From positions 1-50,627 of the forward strand of contig JANSWS010000009.1 in assembly GCA_024743355.1 (NCBI GenBank): a DNA stretch of 50,627 nt, read 5' to 3'. Source of the DNA: a bacterium. GTDB taxonomy: Bacteria; Planctomycetota; Planctomycetia; Pirellulales; Pirellulaceae. The translations under genes and the position numbers were made by a program. Shown here one piece after another: positions 8,424-18,468 of the stretch. The notes under the pieces were generated by a model. That model saw only the letters and a program-made list of their open reading frames with translations, ran no database searches and was not told the origin of the DNA. How positions within the stretch are numbered: the first letter of the stretch is position 1; each line of letters opens with the position of its first letter.

Positions 8424-9326
8424 ATGATGAAGACAAACTGGACTTGTTTGCCCCGCCGTGAATTTTTGGAACGCATGCTGGGTGCTGGCTCTGTGGTACT
8501 GGCCGGTACTGCTTGCATCCATGCTGCGCAAGCAGACAACCAAAGCCAGCGTTATGAGATCAGCCTCCATCAATTCTCTCTAAAGAAACTGATCGATGAT
8601 GGCAGCTTGGATCCATTGCACTATCCACGATTCGCCAAAGAAAAGTTGGGCATCGTCAATGTGGAATACGCGGCGGATTTTTATGAGCCATTAATGACTC
8701 TGCGAGATGCCGAACAACTGCGTCAGCAGGCCGAGGAGTTCGGGGTAACCAATCGGGCGGTGTTATGCACCGACGTGCATGCATTGGATGCTTCCGACAG
8801 ATCCGAACGACAAGCCGCCATCGACTACTTTGCCAGGTGGGGCTCGATAGCCGCGAGTTTGGGGTGCGAATTCTTACGGGTCCGTGCAGTCAGCCCGGGC
8901 GACCGCGCAAAGCAACTGGAGTATGCCACGGCTGGCATCAGCGGACTGTGCGACAAGCTGCAAGAAACAAAAGTATCGGTGCTGGTGGAAAACATCGCCG
9001 GATGGTCGCGAGATCCCGATTGGTTAAACACGCTGGTCGAGAAGGTTGGTCCAGAAAGATTGGGCCTGATCGCCGACTTCGGAAACTTCGATGGCGATAT
9101 CTATCAAGGAATGCAACAGTTGCTGCCGCACACAAAATCCGTGTGCACCAAGTCCTGGGAATTCGACGCCCAAGGCAATGAGACACAGATTGATTTCAAG
9201 AAGATGATGGACATCATCAATGCCTCGAAATTCCGAGGCTGTATCGCGATCGAGTATCTGGGAGACGAACCGCTCGACGGAATCGGCAAGACTGCCGCTC
9301 TGGTCAAACGCCACTGGGACGCTTAG
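8424..9326 (+). CDS. sugar phosphate isomerase/epimerase-like TIM barrel, Tat-exported
   Basis: A protein of 300 residues. The N-terminal LPRREFLERMLGAGSVVLAGTACIHAA is a Tat-type signal. The remainder fits the xylose-isomerase-like TIM barrel (AP endonuclease family 2): ISLHQFSLKKLI, IVNVEYAADFY, CEFLRVRAVSPG, VSVLVENIAGWSRD, GLIADFGNFDG and GCIAIEYLGDEP, with acidic and histidine residues at the strand ends that could bind a metal. Planctomycetes encode many such proteins, commonly beside Gfo/Idh oxidoreductases; this one is transcribed alone. The substrate is unknown, and action on a sugar or inositol derivative is inference. The start is the first of two consecutive ATGs, preceded by GGGAG; the frame is open upstream to 8355 without a ribosome-binding site. 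Confidence 0.85.
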   Translation: MMKTNWTCLPRREFLERMLGAGSVVLAGTACIHAAQADNQSQRYEISLHQFSLKKLIDDGSLDPLHYPRFAKEKLGIVNVEYAADFYEPLMTLRDAEQLRQQAEEFGVTNRAVLCTDVHALDASDRSERQAAIDYFARWGSIAASLGCEFLRVRAVSPGDRAKQLEYATAGISGLCDKLQETKVSVLVENIAGWSRDPDWLNTLVEKVGPERLGLIADFGNFDGDIYQGMQQLLPHTKSVCTKSWEFDAQGNETQIDFKKMMDIINASKFRGCIAIEYLGDEPLDGIGKTAALVKRHWDA

Positions 9327-9497
9327 TTTCCATCGATAGCTGCCGACCCAGTTGTCTAATCGGTCGAAACGCTGCGAGTCTAACAGACAACCGCAAATGA
9401 GGTCTCAGCGATCCAAGGCAACATTCCAATCCTGCGAAGCCAGCTCGCAAGTTTTGCTGAGTGTCCTGGAAGCAGACTCGTTCGAGAACTCCGCTGG

Positions 9498-10757
9498 CTA
9501 CCACTCATTGGCAACACCCAAAGGTTCGGATGAGCCCCGTCCGAATCTCCAGGTCAGCCCAAAGCCCAGCCAGTAGGAAACCAAAGACACTTGGGTGTTC
9601 GCGAACTGGTCTTCGTTAGGAAAGGCCCCTCCGGCAAACAGATCCATATCCACGCCAGGCATAAGATCGCGAATTCCGATTCCGCCAGTCAGGCGGTGTT
9701 GCGTGATAGCGGCGAATTGCCCCTGAATGTAACGCAGGCCGGGTACTCCATCCGGCAACGGAACGCCACCGATGGAGGTTATTTGCGCGCCACGCATGGG
9801 ATTGTCGTTGTAGACGTAGCCCATCCGCCATGCTACGTGCTCGGTCAACTGCACTTGAGCCCCGAATTGATAGGCCAATTGATCGTCGTAGATCGCCCGC
9901 AGAAAGTCGGCTTCACTGTGCCGCTTCCAAACGATATCCGCGGCCAACAGCAAGTTTCCGTCCAGCAGGCTCCGATTGGCGATGCCCCAACCGAAATTCT
10001 CGGGATGTTCAAAACTAACATCCCTGGCGGGCAGCGGGCCGATCAATGCAGCGTCATCAAAGGTATGGGATTTCTTGGTCTGCCAGTAGCCACCCAGCCA
10101 GGTATCCTGGGTTAGCTCATAATTCACGCCTAGCGAAGCCCGCAAAGCATAGTCCGGAACCATGCCTCCAGCGTCAACAAACGGTCCGTCCAAGAATGCC
10201 GTTCCGACAAATAAGGCAGCACCCACAGACAGTCGATCCGTCAAATCGATTCCCGTTGAGGCAACCAGGTCAAAAGCCGTGTAGTGCGCGGAGGTTCCGT
10301 TGGACTCAGGTACTCCTCGAAAATCAACTCCAGCCCCAGCGTTACCAATGAAACCGATCCCCAAAACGGCTGGCAACCCTAGAGAACTCAAATCCTGCGT
10401 CACACCAATATTGCCGAGCAACGTTCCCGGAGTACCCGAATTGGCAAAGAACGGATCGACTCCGAACAGCGGAAGCGGTGCTAACTGCCGGACGTCGTAT
10501 GTCGCTTCCACATAGGCGCCGCCAAAAGAAAACTGAGTTCCGCGAAATTGAGTAAGCGTCGCTGGGTTACCGTTGATAGCCGACTGCAAATCCTGGGGCT
10601 GTGCGATGCTGACTCCCCCCATACCACCCGAGGCCGGCAGCATCGCATTGTGCAATTCGATGCCGAATGACTGGGCCTTCGCTTGCGTCACAGGCAGCAG
10701 GGATAGCGCGAGAATGCCCAGAAAACGCCACGCGAAATTAGGAAGTTGTCCACTCAT
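9498..10757 (-). CDS. OmpP1/FadL-type outer membrane transporter
   Basis: A protein of 419 residues with a cleavable signal peptide (hydrophobic run LGILALSLLPVTQAKAQS). Directly after it comes the FadL/TodX pattern: HNAMLPASGGMGGVSIAQPQDLQSAINGNPATL, with the conserved NPA motif. The rest alternates aromatic and polar residues as in a beta-barrel and ends with an amphipathic strand (WLGFGLTWRFGRG). Members carry long-chain fatty acids or other hydrophobic molecules across the outer membrane, so a gene like this implies a Gram-negative envelope. The start at 10757 is set by the signal peptide; the open frame continues 63 codons upstream without one. The ligand cannot be told. Confidence 0.85.
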   Translation of the reverse strand: MSGQLPNFAWRFLGILALSLLPVTQAKAQSFGIELHNAMLPASGGMGGVSIAQPQDLQSAINGNPATLTQFRGTQFSFGGAYVEATYDVRQLAPLPLFGVDPFFANSGTPGTLLGNIGVTQDLSSLGLPAVLGIGFIGNAGAGVDFRGVPESNGTSAHYTAFDLVASTGIDLTDRLSVGAALFVGTAFLDGPFVDAGGMVPDYALRASLGVNYELTQDTWLGGYWQTKKSHTFDDAALIGPLPARDVSFEHPENFGWGIANRSLLDGNLLLAADIVWKRHSEADFLRAIYDDQLAYQFGAQVQLTEHVAWRMGYVYNDNPMRGAQITSIGGVPLPDGVPGLRYIQGQFAAITQHRLTGGIGIRDLMPGVDMDLFAGGAFPNEDQFANTQVSLVSYWLGFGLTWRFGRGSSEPLGVANEW

Positions 10758-11108
10758 CTGAAAAGCCCGTTCCCAAGACTGCTCGAAAAACCTACTCTCT
10801 CCGCAGTTGTATCGACCGGTAACCTCCCAAGTATCTGCAATTTCCCTACAGTCGCTTCTCTCTCGCCAGCCCTCCCAGTTTGCCACAGAATTGCAAGCTG
10901 CTCGCCGAACGATCCAACATCGGTGGTCGGCCCGTGTCCCAGGCAAGTCGAAACCTGAGCCTGCTCAAGGCTGCAAGCTGGAAAAGCAAGCGTGGACTTT
11001 CAATCAGGCGTCCAGCCAAATGCTGCCGCGACAAATCCGCGCTCAACGGGCTCGAGTTTCCTGGCGGAGCCCTACATCGCTCTCCTCACCTTCATGCCAT
11101 GCAGGCGT
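10758..11108. other. intergenic, probable promoter region of the FadL-type gene
   Basis: The stretch separates two minus-strand genes and is long enough for an independent promoter for the FadL-type gene. Open frames on both strands lack start signals and recognisable domains. I see no clear promoter boxes, terminator hairpin or repeat in it. Confidence 0.35.
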
Positions 11109-14100
11109 TTAAGGTACGGGCTGCTGATCTGCCAACATGCGAATTGTCTCGGGAGGCAGTGCGGCGTTGTAGATGGAAACTCGATTGATCTTGCCACGAA
11201 AGGGGTAACACTCGTTCTGGTCCCGATAAGCGCCCAGGGCAAAGTAAGCTTGGTCATCCCAAGCAATTTTTCCGGACTGAGCACGACTAATGGCTCTGAT
11301 CTTACCGTTCACAAACAGTCTCATTAAACTGCCATCGTAAGTACCAGCGACGTGTACCCATTCGCCCTCTACTGCGGGAGACGTGTCCGACAAATAGGTG
11401 ATGCTCAGCTTGGAACTGGAGGCGATACCGAATACAAAGCGATCGTCCTTCAGTCCCAACAAGCACCCCCGCTCATAGCTGCCATTGTCTTCCAAAGCGC
11501 TGATAATCCCCGTCCACTGCGTATTTTCTTCGGCCAGCTTGACCCAGGCCGAAACGGTAATCGCAGACGGCATCTTCAGCGATGCCTGGCTCGGTTCACG
11601 CAACCAATAGCGGTTTCCGTCAAACTCGTTCTCCGCACTCTCCTGAGTCTGACCATCCTGCGTTGCTCGCTGCAAATCCCAAGTGCCTGTTAGAGCTCGC
11701 AGCGAATCTCCAGCCGTCATTTCTGACAATCGCCAAGCGTGGATTTCCACCAACTTGGGTTGTTCCGGCAAGGGATAGTCGCTCAGGAATGAAGGACCGG
11801 AGTCGGCAGACCCTGCTGCCACCGGTGCGAAGGCCATCGAGGTCTGCAGGGAGTAGTTGCACACGCAACTGGCGCTGCCTTCTGGGATCAGTAACAGACC
11901 TGTCGCAGGGACCATGTTAATCCAGCAACCCGTACGACTAGGCGACAGGGCCGTGAATGCGTCCTCGGGTGCTTCGTTCAAGTTAAACACGGTCGGATTG
12001 CTGGCCCGAAAGAACACACAATCGCCCGCGCCGGACAATGTCCCGCAGCTGTGCCCGGGCCTTACCAAAGCCCAGTCGTCCGTATCCTGCCCTGGTGGGC
12101 GAAGCCGCTCACCTGTCTTCAAATCGTAGATATACGGCTCAACAAAGAGACGCGGCTCTTGGCCCAGCAACACCAGTGGATGATGCACTTGCTCCCCATG
12201 ATAAAGTCCGTCACGCACATGGCGATGCTGTTGTTGCCAGACCGTTTCACCGCTGCCGGAATCAAGCACCTGGATCAGATATTCCGCCTTTCCGTCCCGG
12301 CTACGCGAGCTGAGCAACACCAGATTGTCGCCTACCAATTGGGTGTAGAGGATGTTTTCAGCATCATTCCATTGCAACTTTCTCGACCAAAGAAGTTTGC
12401 CTGTCCGGGTGTCCAAACAGCGGAGCAGGGCGTCCGCGCAGAGTTCTTGCGTGGAGGCACGATCCGTCGGATGCTCGCGACAGGCCTTACCGACTCCCTC
12501 GATCAACACCAGACGATGCCATTCCGGAGCGATGGAAATGGAAGCATGCGGAATCAACCCCAACGAATCGTAGGACCACTCCAACTCGCCGGAGTAGGAC
12601 ATCCGCATCAGCCGACGGCTGCAGACCAGCGGACGTGCTGAATTGTAGTCCTGATTCGAATAGTTCTCCCGAGCCTGTGTCGGCTCCAGTTCCAAACGCG
12701 GCGCGGTAGCCCGCATCACGCTGGCAAACAAGCCACCGTCTGCTTCTGACAGGTAGCCCCAAAGTGCATCCCAAGATTCAGGCACGCGTATCTTGTCATG
12801 CACTAGGCCGGTCAAAGCATCGATCGTCCAGATCTCGTCGCGAACCGCCGACCACAGCCGTGTGCCATCTGAGCTTAGGGCTGAATAGCCTGCATCAAAA
12901 GGCATGACATAGCGCATCGCTTGATCCGGAAGTGGAAGCTGCCAGCGTTCGGTTCCATTTGCAGGATCGACCCCGATCAACACGCCATCACCATGAATCA
13001 CCATCGTATTCTTGGCTGCCAGCGGAGCCGCTCCGCGGAGATGGCGATCCGGTATTCGTCCTGGCCCCACACCACCAAACCAGCGCAGTCGGAAGGAAGT
13101 GGCCGATCCCACCAAAATATCCTGGCTGGATGCGGTGTTGCCAACGTTGCCATACTGGTGCAACCAGTCTCCAGCACCAAGCATTTCCTCTTGCCTTACG
13201 ATCTCGCCATCCAACAGGGAAACCCGCAAACCATGTGTGGCCAATACGCGTTGAAATTCCATCTCGACTTCAGCTGCAAATTCTCCGGCCAAGGCGGCAT
13301 GCACCACTAGATTGAACAGGCGGTCCGCGAAGCGAAGATCGTTCAACGCCGCTTCACACAGTACCGAAATCCGATTTCCATAATCCGATGTGCTGGCGAA
13401 ACTCTCACGCAGCCACCGTGCTCGGCTGGCATCCGCCGTAATGACGACGAGATTGAGCTGCGTTTGCTCACCCAACCATTCCACGATCGATGGTGTACGC
13501 TCCGGTGACTGCGAATCGTCGACCACCAGTCCCAATCCGCGGGGACTGCCCAGTTGCTGGATTGCTGTAGCCAAGATGTCACTTGGGAAGAGTTGCGAAT
13601 CGGCGTGAGCTTCCGCCCCACCGAGACCTGATTTTGGCTTTAGGACCGAATGGTAGAAATCGGACGACTCATTTTGCCGTTCTTGGCTCCAGGCGACGAT
13701 TTGTCCGTTGGCGGAAACGGCGGCGAGTATGGCCGGTTGCGTTTCAGTTGAGGCTGCCACCGCCATACTTCTCAAGCGATCGCCATCTCGCAGAACGGAA
13801 GTTGCCTCCAATCGCTGCAAGCTCTCACCGGTATGCGCATCTCGGATTTGAATGCCATCGCCGTCGGCACAAAACAGGCGCATGCTGTCTTCCAGTCCCG
13901 AGACGATCAAAGCCTCAATCCCCGGGACCTCTTGCGTCCAAATCGACTGCAGTTCATCGCCGCTTGCCGTTGCATCGCCTGCAGAGGGCAAGCGATAGCA
14001 CTGAAGTTTCTGTTCATCAGCCGTCCACAACAGTCCGCCCTGGGTTGCAACGTGGCGACCTGCGAAGGGCAACATCTGAGTTGCGTTCCTCTGATCGGAA

Positions 14101-15059
14101 TTCGGGTAGAGAGCGACCTGGGGCAAGTTGCCGGGCCCCGCAAAAAAGCCATGCTGGCTGACCATGCAAAACGAACCTCCCAGCGATGGAAGCTGCGCAA
14201 GAAACTCACCAGATTCCCCGTCCAGCATGAATGGCTGCGCTCGACCAGCCGGCAGAACAAGCCGATTCTCATCCGCCCATAAGCTATAACCCTGCGGCGA
14301 TTGCTCCAAACGTACGCGCCAGATAAGCTCACCAGTCAGAGCATCCAGGGCCACGCCATATACGCCTTGGCTGGGGAACAGCCCTGCCGTAGCGAAGACC
14401 ATTCCGTTCTGCTCGATCACGGACGTTCGTATTGGATGCGAGGCGATCAGTCGTCCATTGCCGACAATCCACGGTCCGTCGGGGCCCACCTGGGTTTCCC
14501 ATATCAATTCCCCCGACGCGATCGACAGGGCACGCAGCATTCCGTCGTCGCTGCCAAACCAAGCCATTCCATGGCCGGTGGCTGGTGCGAATCGAATGGG
14601 TGCATCCGCGAAGAATTCCCATTCGAGATATCCCGATACCGGATCCACAGCCACGACGCGATCGCCACCACTTAGCGCAAGCAACAGATGCAGCTTGCCC
14701 TGCTGGTCCCGAGCCAGCAATGGATGATCGCCTCGATCGTGAACAACTCGGGCTTCGATCTGTTCCAGATTCTGCCATAGACTGCGGCGTGCTGGAGCTG
14801 GCCAGGTCGGCGACGCGCTGGCGCCTGTCACCATGGTCCAGCCGGGAGACCACGCAACCTGCCCCACGTCCTGCAATCGGCTGGCCGTTCGCTGAACATC
14901 ACCACGATATTGCGGCCAATCTGCACTCACGCTGTAACACTTGAGTGCGAGCAGGCAGCACAGCAGGCGAACAAAGCAGCGCAGCACCCTCTTCAACCAC
15001 TTACTCAGCAAGCTCCGCGACAAGCCTTCGGTGCACACATTCGAAGCGGCAGCTGACAC
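11109..15059 (-). CDS. PQQ-type beta-propeller / methyltransferase-like / LamG fusion, exported
   Basis: A protein of 1316 residues in several parts. Residues about 20-47 form a signal or anchor segment. Residues about 47-480 carry PQQ-like propeller blades (DWPQYRGD, YLEWEFFADAP, GELIWETQVG, GELIWRVRLE). Residues about 490-625 contain a Rossmann-type block (LGLVVDDSQ, LNLVVITADASRARWLRESF, FADRLFNLVVHAALAGEF) resembling a class I SAM-methyltransferase fold. Residues about 630-1110 are a second propeller series (GVDPANGTERWQLPL, TRTGKLLWSRKL, SGSGETVWQQQH). Residues about 1120-1316 match a LamG/concanavalin-A-like domain (ITVSAWVKLAEE, GEWVHVAGTYDGS, MRLFVNGK, GKINRVSIYNAALP). The start is a GTG with AGGGAA a few bases upstream and is uncertain. 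Whether the Rossmann block still binds SAM is unclear. Carbohydrate binding by the LamG part is inference. Confidence 0.82.
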   Translation of the reverse strand: MSAAASNVCTEGLSRSLLSKWLKRVLRCFVRLLCCLLALKCYSVSADWPQYRGDVQRTASRLQDVGQVAWSPGWTMVTGASASPTWPAPARRSLWQNLEQIEARVVHDRGDHPLLARDQQGKLHLLLALSGGDRVVAVDPVSGYLEWEFFADAPIRFAPATGHGMAWFGSDDGMLRALSIASGELIWETQVGPDGPWIVGNGRLIASHPIRTSVIEQNGMVFATAGLFPSQGVYGVALDALTGELIWRVRLEQSPQGYSLWADENRLVLPAGRAQPFMLDGESGEFLAQLPSLGGSFCMVSQHGFFAGPGNLPQVALYPNSDQRNATQMLPFAGRHVATQGGLLWTADEQKLQCYRLPSAGDATASGDELQSIWTQEVPGIEALIVSGLEDSMRLFCADGDGIQIRDAHTGESLQRLEATSVLRDGDRLRSMAVAASTETQPAILAAVSANGQIVAWSQERQNESSDFYHSVLKPKSGLGGAEAHADSQLFPSDILATAIQQLGSPRGLGLVVDDSQSPERTPSIVEWLGEQTQLNLVVITADASRARWLRESFASTSDYGNRISVLCEAALNDLRFADRLFNLVVHAALAGEFAAEVEMEFQRVLATHGLRVSLLDGEIVRQEEMLGAGDWLHQYGNVGNTASSQDILVGSATSFRLRWFGGVGPGRIPDRHLRGAAPLAAKNTMVIHGDGVLIGVDPANGTERWQLPLPDQAMRYVMPFDAGYSALSSDGTRLWSAVRDEIWTIDALTGLVHDKIRVPESWDALWGYLSEADGGLFASVMRATAPRLELEPTQARENYSNQDYNSARPLVCSRRLMRMSYSGELEWSYDSLGLIPHASISIAPEWHRLVLIEGVGKACREHPTDRASTQELCADALLRCLDTRTGKLLWSRKLQWNDAENILYTQLVGDNLVLLSSRSRDGKAEYLIQVLDSGSGETVWQQQHRHVRDGLYHGEQVHHPLVLLGQEPRLFVEPYIYDLKTGERLRPPGQDTDDWALVRPGHSCGTLSGAGDCVFFRASNPTVFNLNEAPEDAFTALSPSRTGCWINMVPATGLLLIPEGSASCVCNYSLQTSMAFAPVAAGSADSGPSFLSDYPLPEQPKLVEIHAWRLSEMTAGDSLRALTGTWDLQRATQDGQTQESAENEFDGNRYWLREPSQASLKMPSAITVSAWVKLAEENTQWTGIISALEDNGSYERGCLLGLKDDRFVFGIASSSKLSITYLSDTSPAVEGEWVHVAGTYDGSLMRLFVNGKIRAISRAQSGKIAWDDQAYFALGAYRDQNECYPFRGKINRVSIYNAALPPETIRMLADQQPVP

Positions 15060-15237
15060 CAGTTTCCCTTTTGGCTTTGGGGTATATTACAGCCCGATGG
15101 AAGCCATATTTGACCATGAAGCGTCCGCTATTTCATCCGGCATCGTTGCGATTAGAGGAATTTCATGACGCCCCCTACCGGCAATGAGCGCGACCACAAC
15201 ATCTGCAGGTTTCAATCTATTGCGATGTTTTTGGGCG

Positions 15238-17661
15238 TCACGCTCCTTGCCCATTCATCTGTCGCTCCAATTCCAAGACGTTGAGCGTGCTCTTCAAGAT
15301 TACATCTGGGGTCAGAGAGATACTGTCGATGCCCTGCTCGACGAGAAACTGCGCGAAGTCCGGGTAATCGCTGGGAGCCTGTCCGCAGATACCGATCTTG
15401 CGACCTTTAGCCTTAGCAGCTGCAATCACTTTGGCGATCATCCATTTGACGGCCGCATTCCTCTCGTCGAAAACATGCGCGACAATCTCTGAATCACGGT
15501 CGACGCCTAACACCAATTGTGTCAGGTCATTGGAGCCAATGGAAAAGCCGTCGAAGATCTCGGCGAATTCCTCAGCCAGGATCACGTTGCTGGGAATTTC
15601 GCACATCACGTAGATTTCCAGACCGCGCTCGCCTCGGATCAGCCCGTGCTTAGCCAGTTCTTCTTGTACTTTCACCCCCTCCTCGACGGTACGACAGAAG
15701 GGAATCATTAACTTCAGATTGGTCAGTCCCATTTCGTCGCGGACCTTTTTCATGGCGCGGCACTCTAGTTCAAAACCACGCTGATAGCGCGGGGCATAAT
15801 AGCGTGATGCACCGCGAAAACCGATCATTGGATTCTCTTCCTTGGGCTCATAGTCCGCTCCGCCAACCAGGTTGGCGTACTCGTTGGTCTTGAAATCGCT
15901 CAACCGTACTATCACGTCTTTCGGATAGAAGGCTGCGGCGATCGTGGCCACGCCCTCAGCCAACTTATCCACGTAGAACTGGGGCTTGTCTTGGTAACCG
16001 ACCGTAATCTCATCGATCTCGCGCCGCAGTCCTGGGTTCAATTTTTCGTAGTCGAGCAGGGCGAGCGGGTGTACTTTTACATAGGTCGTAATGATGAATT
16101 CTTCTCGAGCCAGCCCAACACCATCGTTCGGTAAGAACGAAAGCGTGAAGGCTTCCTCCGGCGTCCCCACGTTGAGCATCAGTTTGGTTCTTGGACGCGC
16201 CAACGCCTTGAGATCGATGGCATTCACTTCGAAAGGCAGCAAGCCTTCATAAACGACCCCGGTGTCTCCTTCGGCACAGCTGACGGTTACTTCCTGTCCA
16301 TCGCTGAGTAGCTCGGTGGCAGTATTGGTACCTACAATCGCCGGCAAGCCGAGTTCGCGGCTGACGATGGCGGCGTGGCAAGTACGTCCACCCCGGTTGG
16401 TCACAATGGCCGCGGCCTTCTTCATGATCGGCTCCCAATCGGGGTCCGTCTTGTCGGTCACCAACACTTCGCCCGCTTCGAACTCGTGCAACCGATGCGC
16501 GTCGCGGATTAACCTAACACGGCCCTGCCCGATGCGTTCGCCAACCGCCCGACCGGATACAAGCACTGTCCCGCGCTCGCTTAATTGATAGCGCTCCAGC
16601 TTATGAGCTTGCCTCTGCGACTGGACGGTTTCTGGTCGAGCTTGCACGATAAACAACTCGCCCGTTAATCCGTCTTTGGCCCACTCCATATCCATTGGGC
16701 ATGGCTCTCCACGTTCGGCCGAATAGTGCTCTTCGATAGTACAGGCCCAGCGCGCTAGCGTTAAAATATCGTCGTCGGAGATGGCGAAACGGCAACGATC
16801 GTCCGGAGGAACCGGGACGTTTTTGGTCATCTTGCTGCCACCAACATCGTAAATTAGCTTGAATTCCTTGTTGCCCAGCGTCTTCTTGAGAATGGGCCGA
16901 AAACCTTCGCTCAGCTTCGGCTTGAAGACATAGTATTCATCAGGATTGACCGAGCCCTGGACGACATTTTCACCGAGCCCATATGCGGCGTTTATGAGAA
17001 CTGCGTCACGGAAACCACTCTCGGTGTCAATAGAGAACATGACACCCGAGGTGCCTAAATCGGAGCGGACCATCTGCTGGATTCCGATCGACAGCGCGAT
17101 TCTAAAATGGTCGAACCCCTTGTGTTCGCGATAGGAAATTGCTCTATCTGTGAATAGCGAGGCAAAGCATCGACGACAAGCATCTAACAGCGGTGACAGA
17201 CCACGCACATTCAAATAGGTCTCTTGCTGTCCCGCAAAACTGGCGTCAGGAAGATCCTCGGCCGTGGCACTGCTCCGCACCGCAACATCCGCCACATCTC
17301 CCCGCTCACGACAAAGATGGTGGTAGGCTTCAACGATCGCGTCCTTGAGATCCGTCGGCAACTCGGCGTTCAAAATGCAATCCCGTACTTGGCTGCCCCG
17401 TTGTCGCAGATTCCAAAGATCGCTTGTATCCAAGTCAGCCAGGATTCGCCTGATCTTTTCATCCAGACCGGTCTCGCGAAGAAAGTGCCGATAGGCATCA
17501 GCGGTCGTTGCAAATCCATTTGGGATTTTGACCCCCTGGGAGGACAATTTGCAATACATCTCGCCTAACGACGCGTTCTTTCCCCCAACCAACGGCACAT
17601 CCTCGATGCCAACCTGGTCAAACCATCGAATAAAGTCAGTTGAGCGCGCCACACTTGCCAC
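15238..17661 (-). CDS. ppsA: phosphoenolpyruvate synthase
   Basis: A protein of 807 residues (E. coli PpsA has 792) that makes phosphoenolpyruvate, AMP and phosphate from pyruvate, ATP and water, the entry step to gluconeogenesis from pyruvate. The N-terminal nucleotide-binding domain starts at DVPLVGGKNASLGEM and includes VRSSATAEDLPDASFAGQQET. The swivelling phosphohistidine domain has RGGRTCHAAIVSRELG with the catalytic histidine at about 429. The C-terminal PEP-binding barrel has LMIPFCRTVEEG, FSIGSNDLTQLVLGVDRDS and IGICGQAPSDYPDFA, with the cysteine of the GICGQ motif. The GTG at 17661 is chosen because AGGAG lies 7 bases upstream and the length then fits; the frame is open further to a TTG at 17709. 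It appears to be a single-gene unit. Confidence 0.93.
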   Translation of the reverse strand: MASVARSTDFIRWFDQVGIEDVPLVGGKNASLGEMYCKLSSQGVKIPNGFATTADAYRHFLRETGLDEKIRRILADLDTSDLWNLRQRGSQVRDCILNAELPTDLKDAIVEAYHHLCRERGDVADVAVRSSATAEDLPDASFAGQQETYLNVRGLSPLLDACRRCFASLFTDRAISYREHKGFDHFRIALSIGIQQMVRSDLGTSGVMFSIDTESGFRDAVLINAAYGLGENVVQGSVNPDEYYVFKPKLSEGFRPILKKTLGNKEFKLIYDVGGSKMTKNVPVPPDDRCRFAISDDDILTLARWACTIEEHYSAERGEPCPMDMEWAKDGLTGELFIVQARPETVQSQRQAHKLERYQLSERGTVLVSGRAVGERIGQGRVRLIRDAHRLHEFEAGEVLVTDKTDPDWEPIMKKAAAIVTNRGGRTCHAAIVSRELGLPAIVGTNTATELLSDGQEVTVSCAEGDTGVVYEGLLPFEVNAIDLKALARPRTKLMLNVGTPEEAFTLSFLPNDGVGLAREEFIITTYVKVHPLALLDYEKLNPGLRREIDEITVGYQDKPQFYVDKLAEGVATIAAAFYPKDVIVRLSDFKTNEYANLVGGADYEPKEENPMIGFRGASRYYAPRYQRGFELECRAMKKVRDEMGLTNLKLMIPFCRTVEEGVKVQEELAKHGLIRGERGLEIYVMCEIPSNVILAEEFAEIFDGFSIGSNDLTQLVLGVDRDSEIVAHVFDERNAAVKWMIAKVIAAAKAKGRKIGICGQAPSDYPDFAQFLVEQGIDSISLTPDVILKSTLNVLELERQMNGQGA

Positions 17662-17668
17662 GAGAGAA

Positions 17669-17673
17669 CTCCT
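17669..17673 (-). promoter_or_regulatory. ribosome-binding site that fixes the ppsA GTG start
   Basis: AGGAG on the minus strand sits 7 bases before the GTG at 17661. The alternative TTG at 17709 has no comparable site. Confidence 0.65.
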
Positions 17674-17954
17674 GGTTTCGGAATGAATTCTGTCTGATGT
17701 TTCCCCCAATTCCGAAACTGCAAGTTTGGTGCCGGCGTCGAGAATATAGAAAAGTTGTCAGCTATCTCTTGCGCGAGTTTCCGCAAGGTACCTGACAGCT
17801 TTTCGATCTTGGCCGGAATGGCGTTTGCAGACATAGAGCTGATGCAAAGAGGACTGAGTGCATACCACACAAGCGAAGCCGAAGTTGTGCGCGAGAATGC
17901 ACAAGGCGGGGCGCATCAGATTGGCACACCGAAGTTCCAGGGGAGCGAAATGCA

Positions 17955-18422
17955 ATGACTAAGGCAATGACTTATCAGTTGGGGCTGTTGGCAATTGTGG
18001 CATGCATGGGCTGCGCGCCGAGTCCCAAGTCGGGTAAGGGATTTACGCTGCCCGAAGGCGATTTGGGCCGCGGCGAAGCGACTTACGTAAACCTTCAGTG
18101 CAACGCCTGCCACACCATCACGGGTGTTGAACAGTTAGCGACAATGGACGGAGCGGAGCCTGAAATATCCGTCAGCCTTGGCGGTAAGGTCAGCCGGATC
18201 AAAACCTATGGAGAGCTCGTGACGGGAATCATTAATCCTTCGCATAAACTAGCAAGCGGTTATCCAAAAAATGAAATCGCGATGGAGGGTGAGTCCAGGA
18301 TGAGGAACTACAACGACGTCATGACCGTATCCCAATTGACCGATCTCGTTGCCTTCTTGCAATCGAAGTATGAATTGATGGAGTATGAGCCAACGGCTTA
18401 CCCCGTTTACAGCCCGTACTGA
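17955..18422 (+). CDS. monohaem cytochrome c, probable lipoprotein
   Basis: A protein of 155 residues with a short N-terminal hydrophobic segment ending in CMGC, which suggests a lipoprotein or an exported protein (the lipobox is imperfect). The single c-type haem motif CNACH is at residues 49-53, preceded by GRGEATYVNLQ, the usual helix before haem. Methionines at IAMEGESRMRNYND could supply the sixth ligand, and MTVSQLTDLVAFLQSKYE is the typical C-terminal helix of a class I cytochrome c. An electron-carrier role at the membrane is the likely job; the partner is unknown. GGGGAG about 9 bases upstream supports the start. The neighbouring ppsA gene is divergent, and the next gene is convergent. 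Confidence 0.85.
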   Translation: MTKAMTYQLGLLAIVACMGCAPSPKSGKGFTLPEGDLGRGEATYVNLQCNACHTITGVEQLATMDGAEPEISVSLGGKVSRIKTYGELVTGIINPSHKLASGYPKNEIAMEGESRMRNYNDVMTVSQLTDLVAFLQSKYELMEYEPTAYPVYSPY

Positions 18423-18468
18423 ATCGAAAAGCTGCTAGGAGAGCATTTGCCAAGGGCTTAGGATCGAA

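Noticed and set aside
13583-14161. 192-codon open frame antisense to the PQQ fusion gene
   Set aside because: Arginine/proline/serine-rich composition typical of an antisense shadow; no domain.
17915-17945. Possible sigma-54 promoter (TGGCAC) before the cytochrome c gene
   Set aside because: The -12 TTGC element is not at the required spacing.
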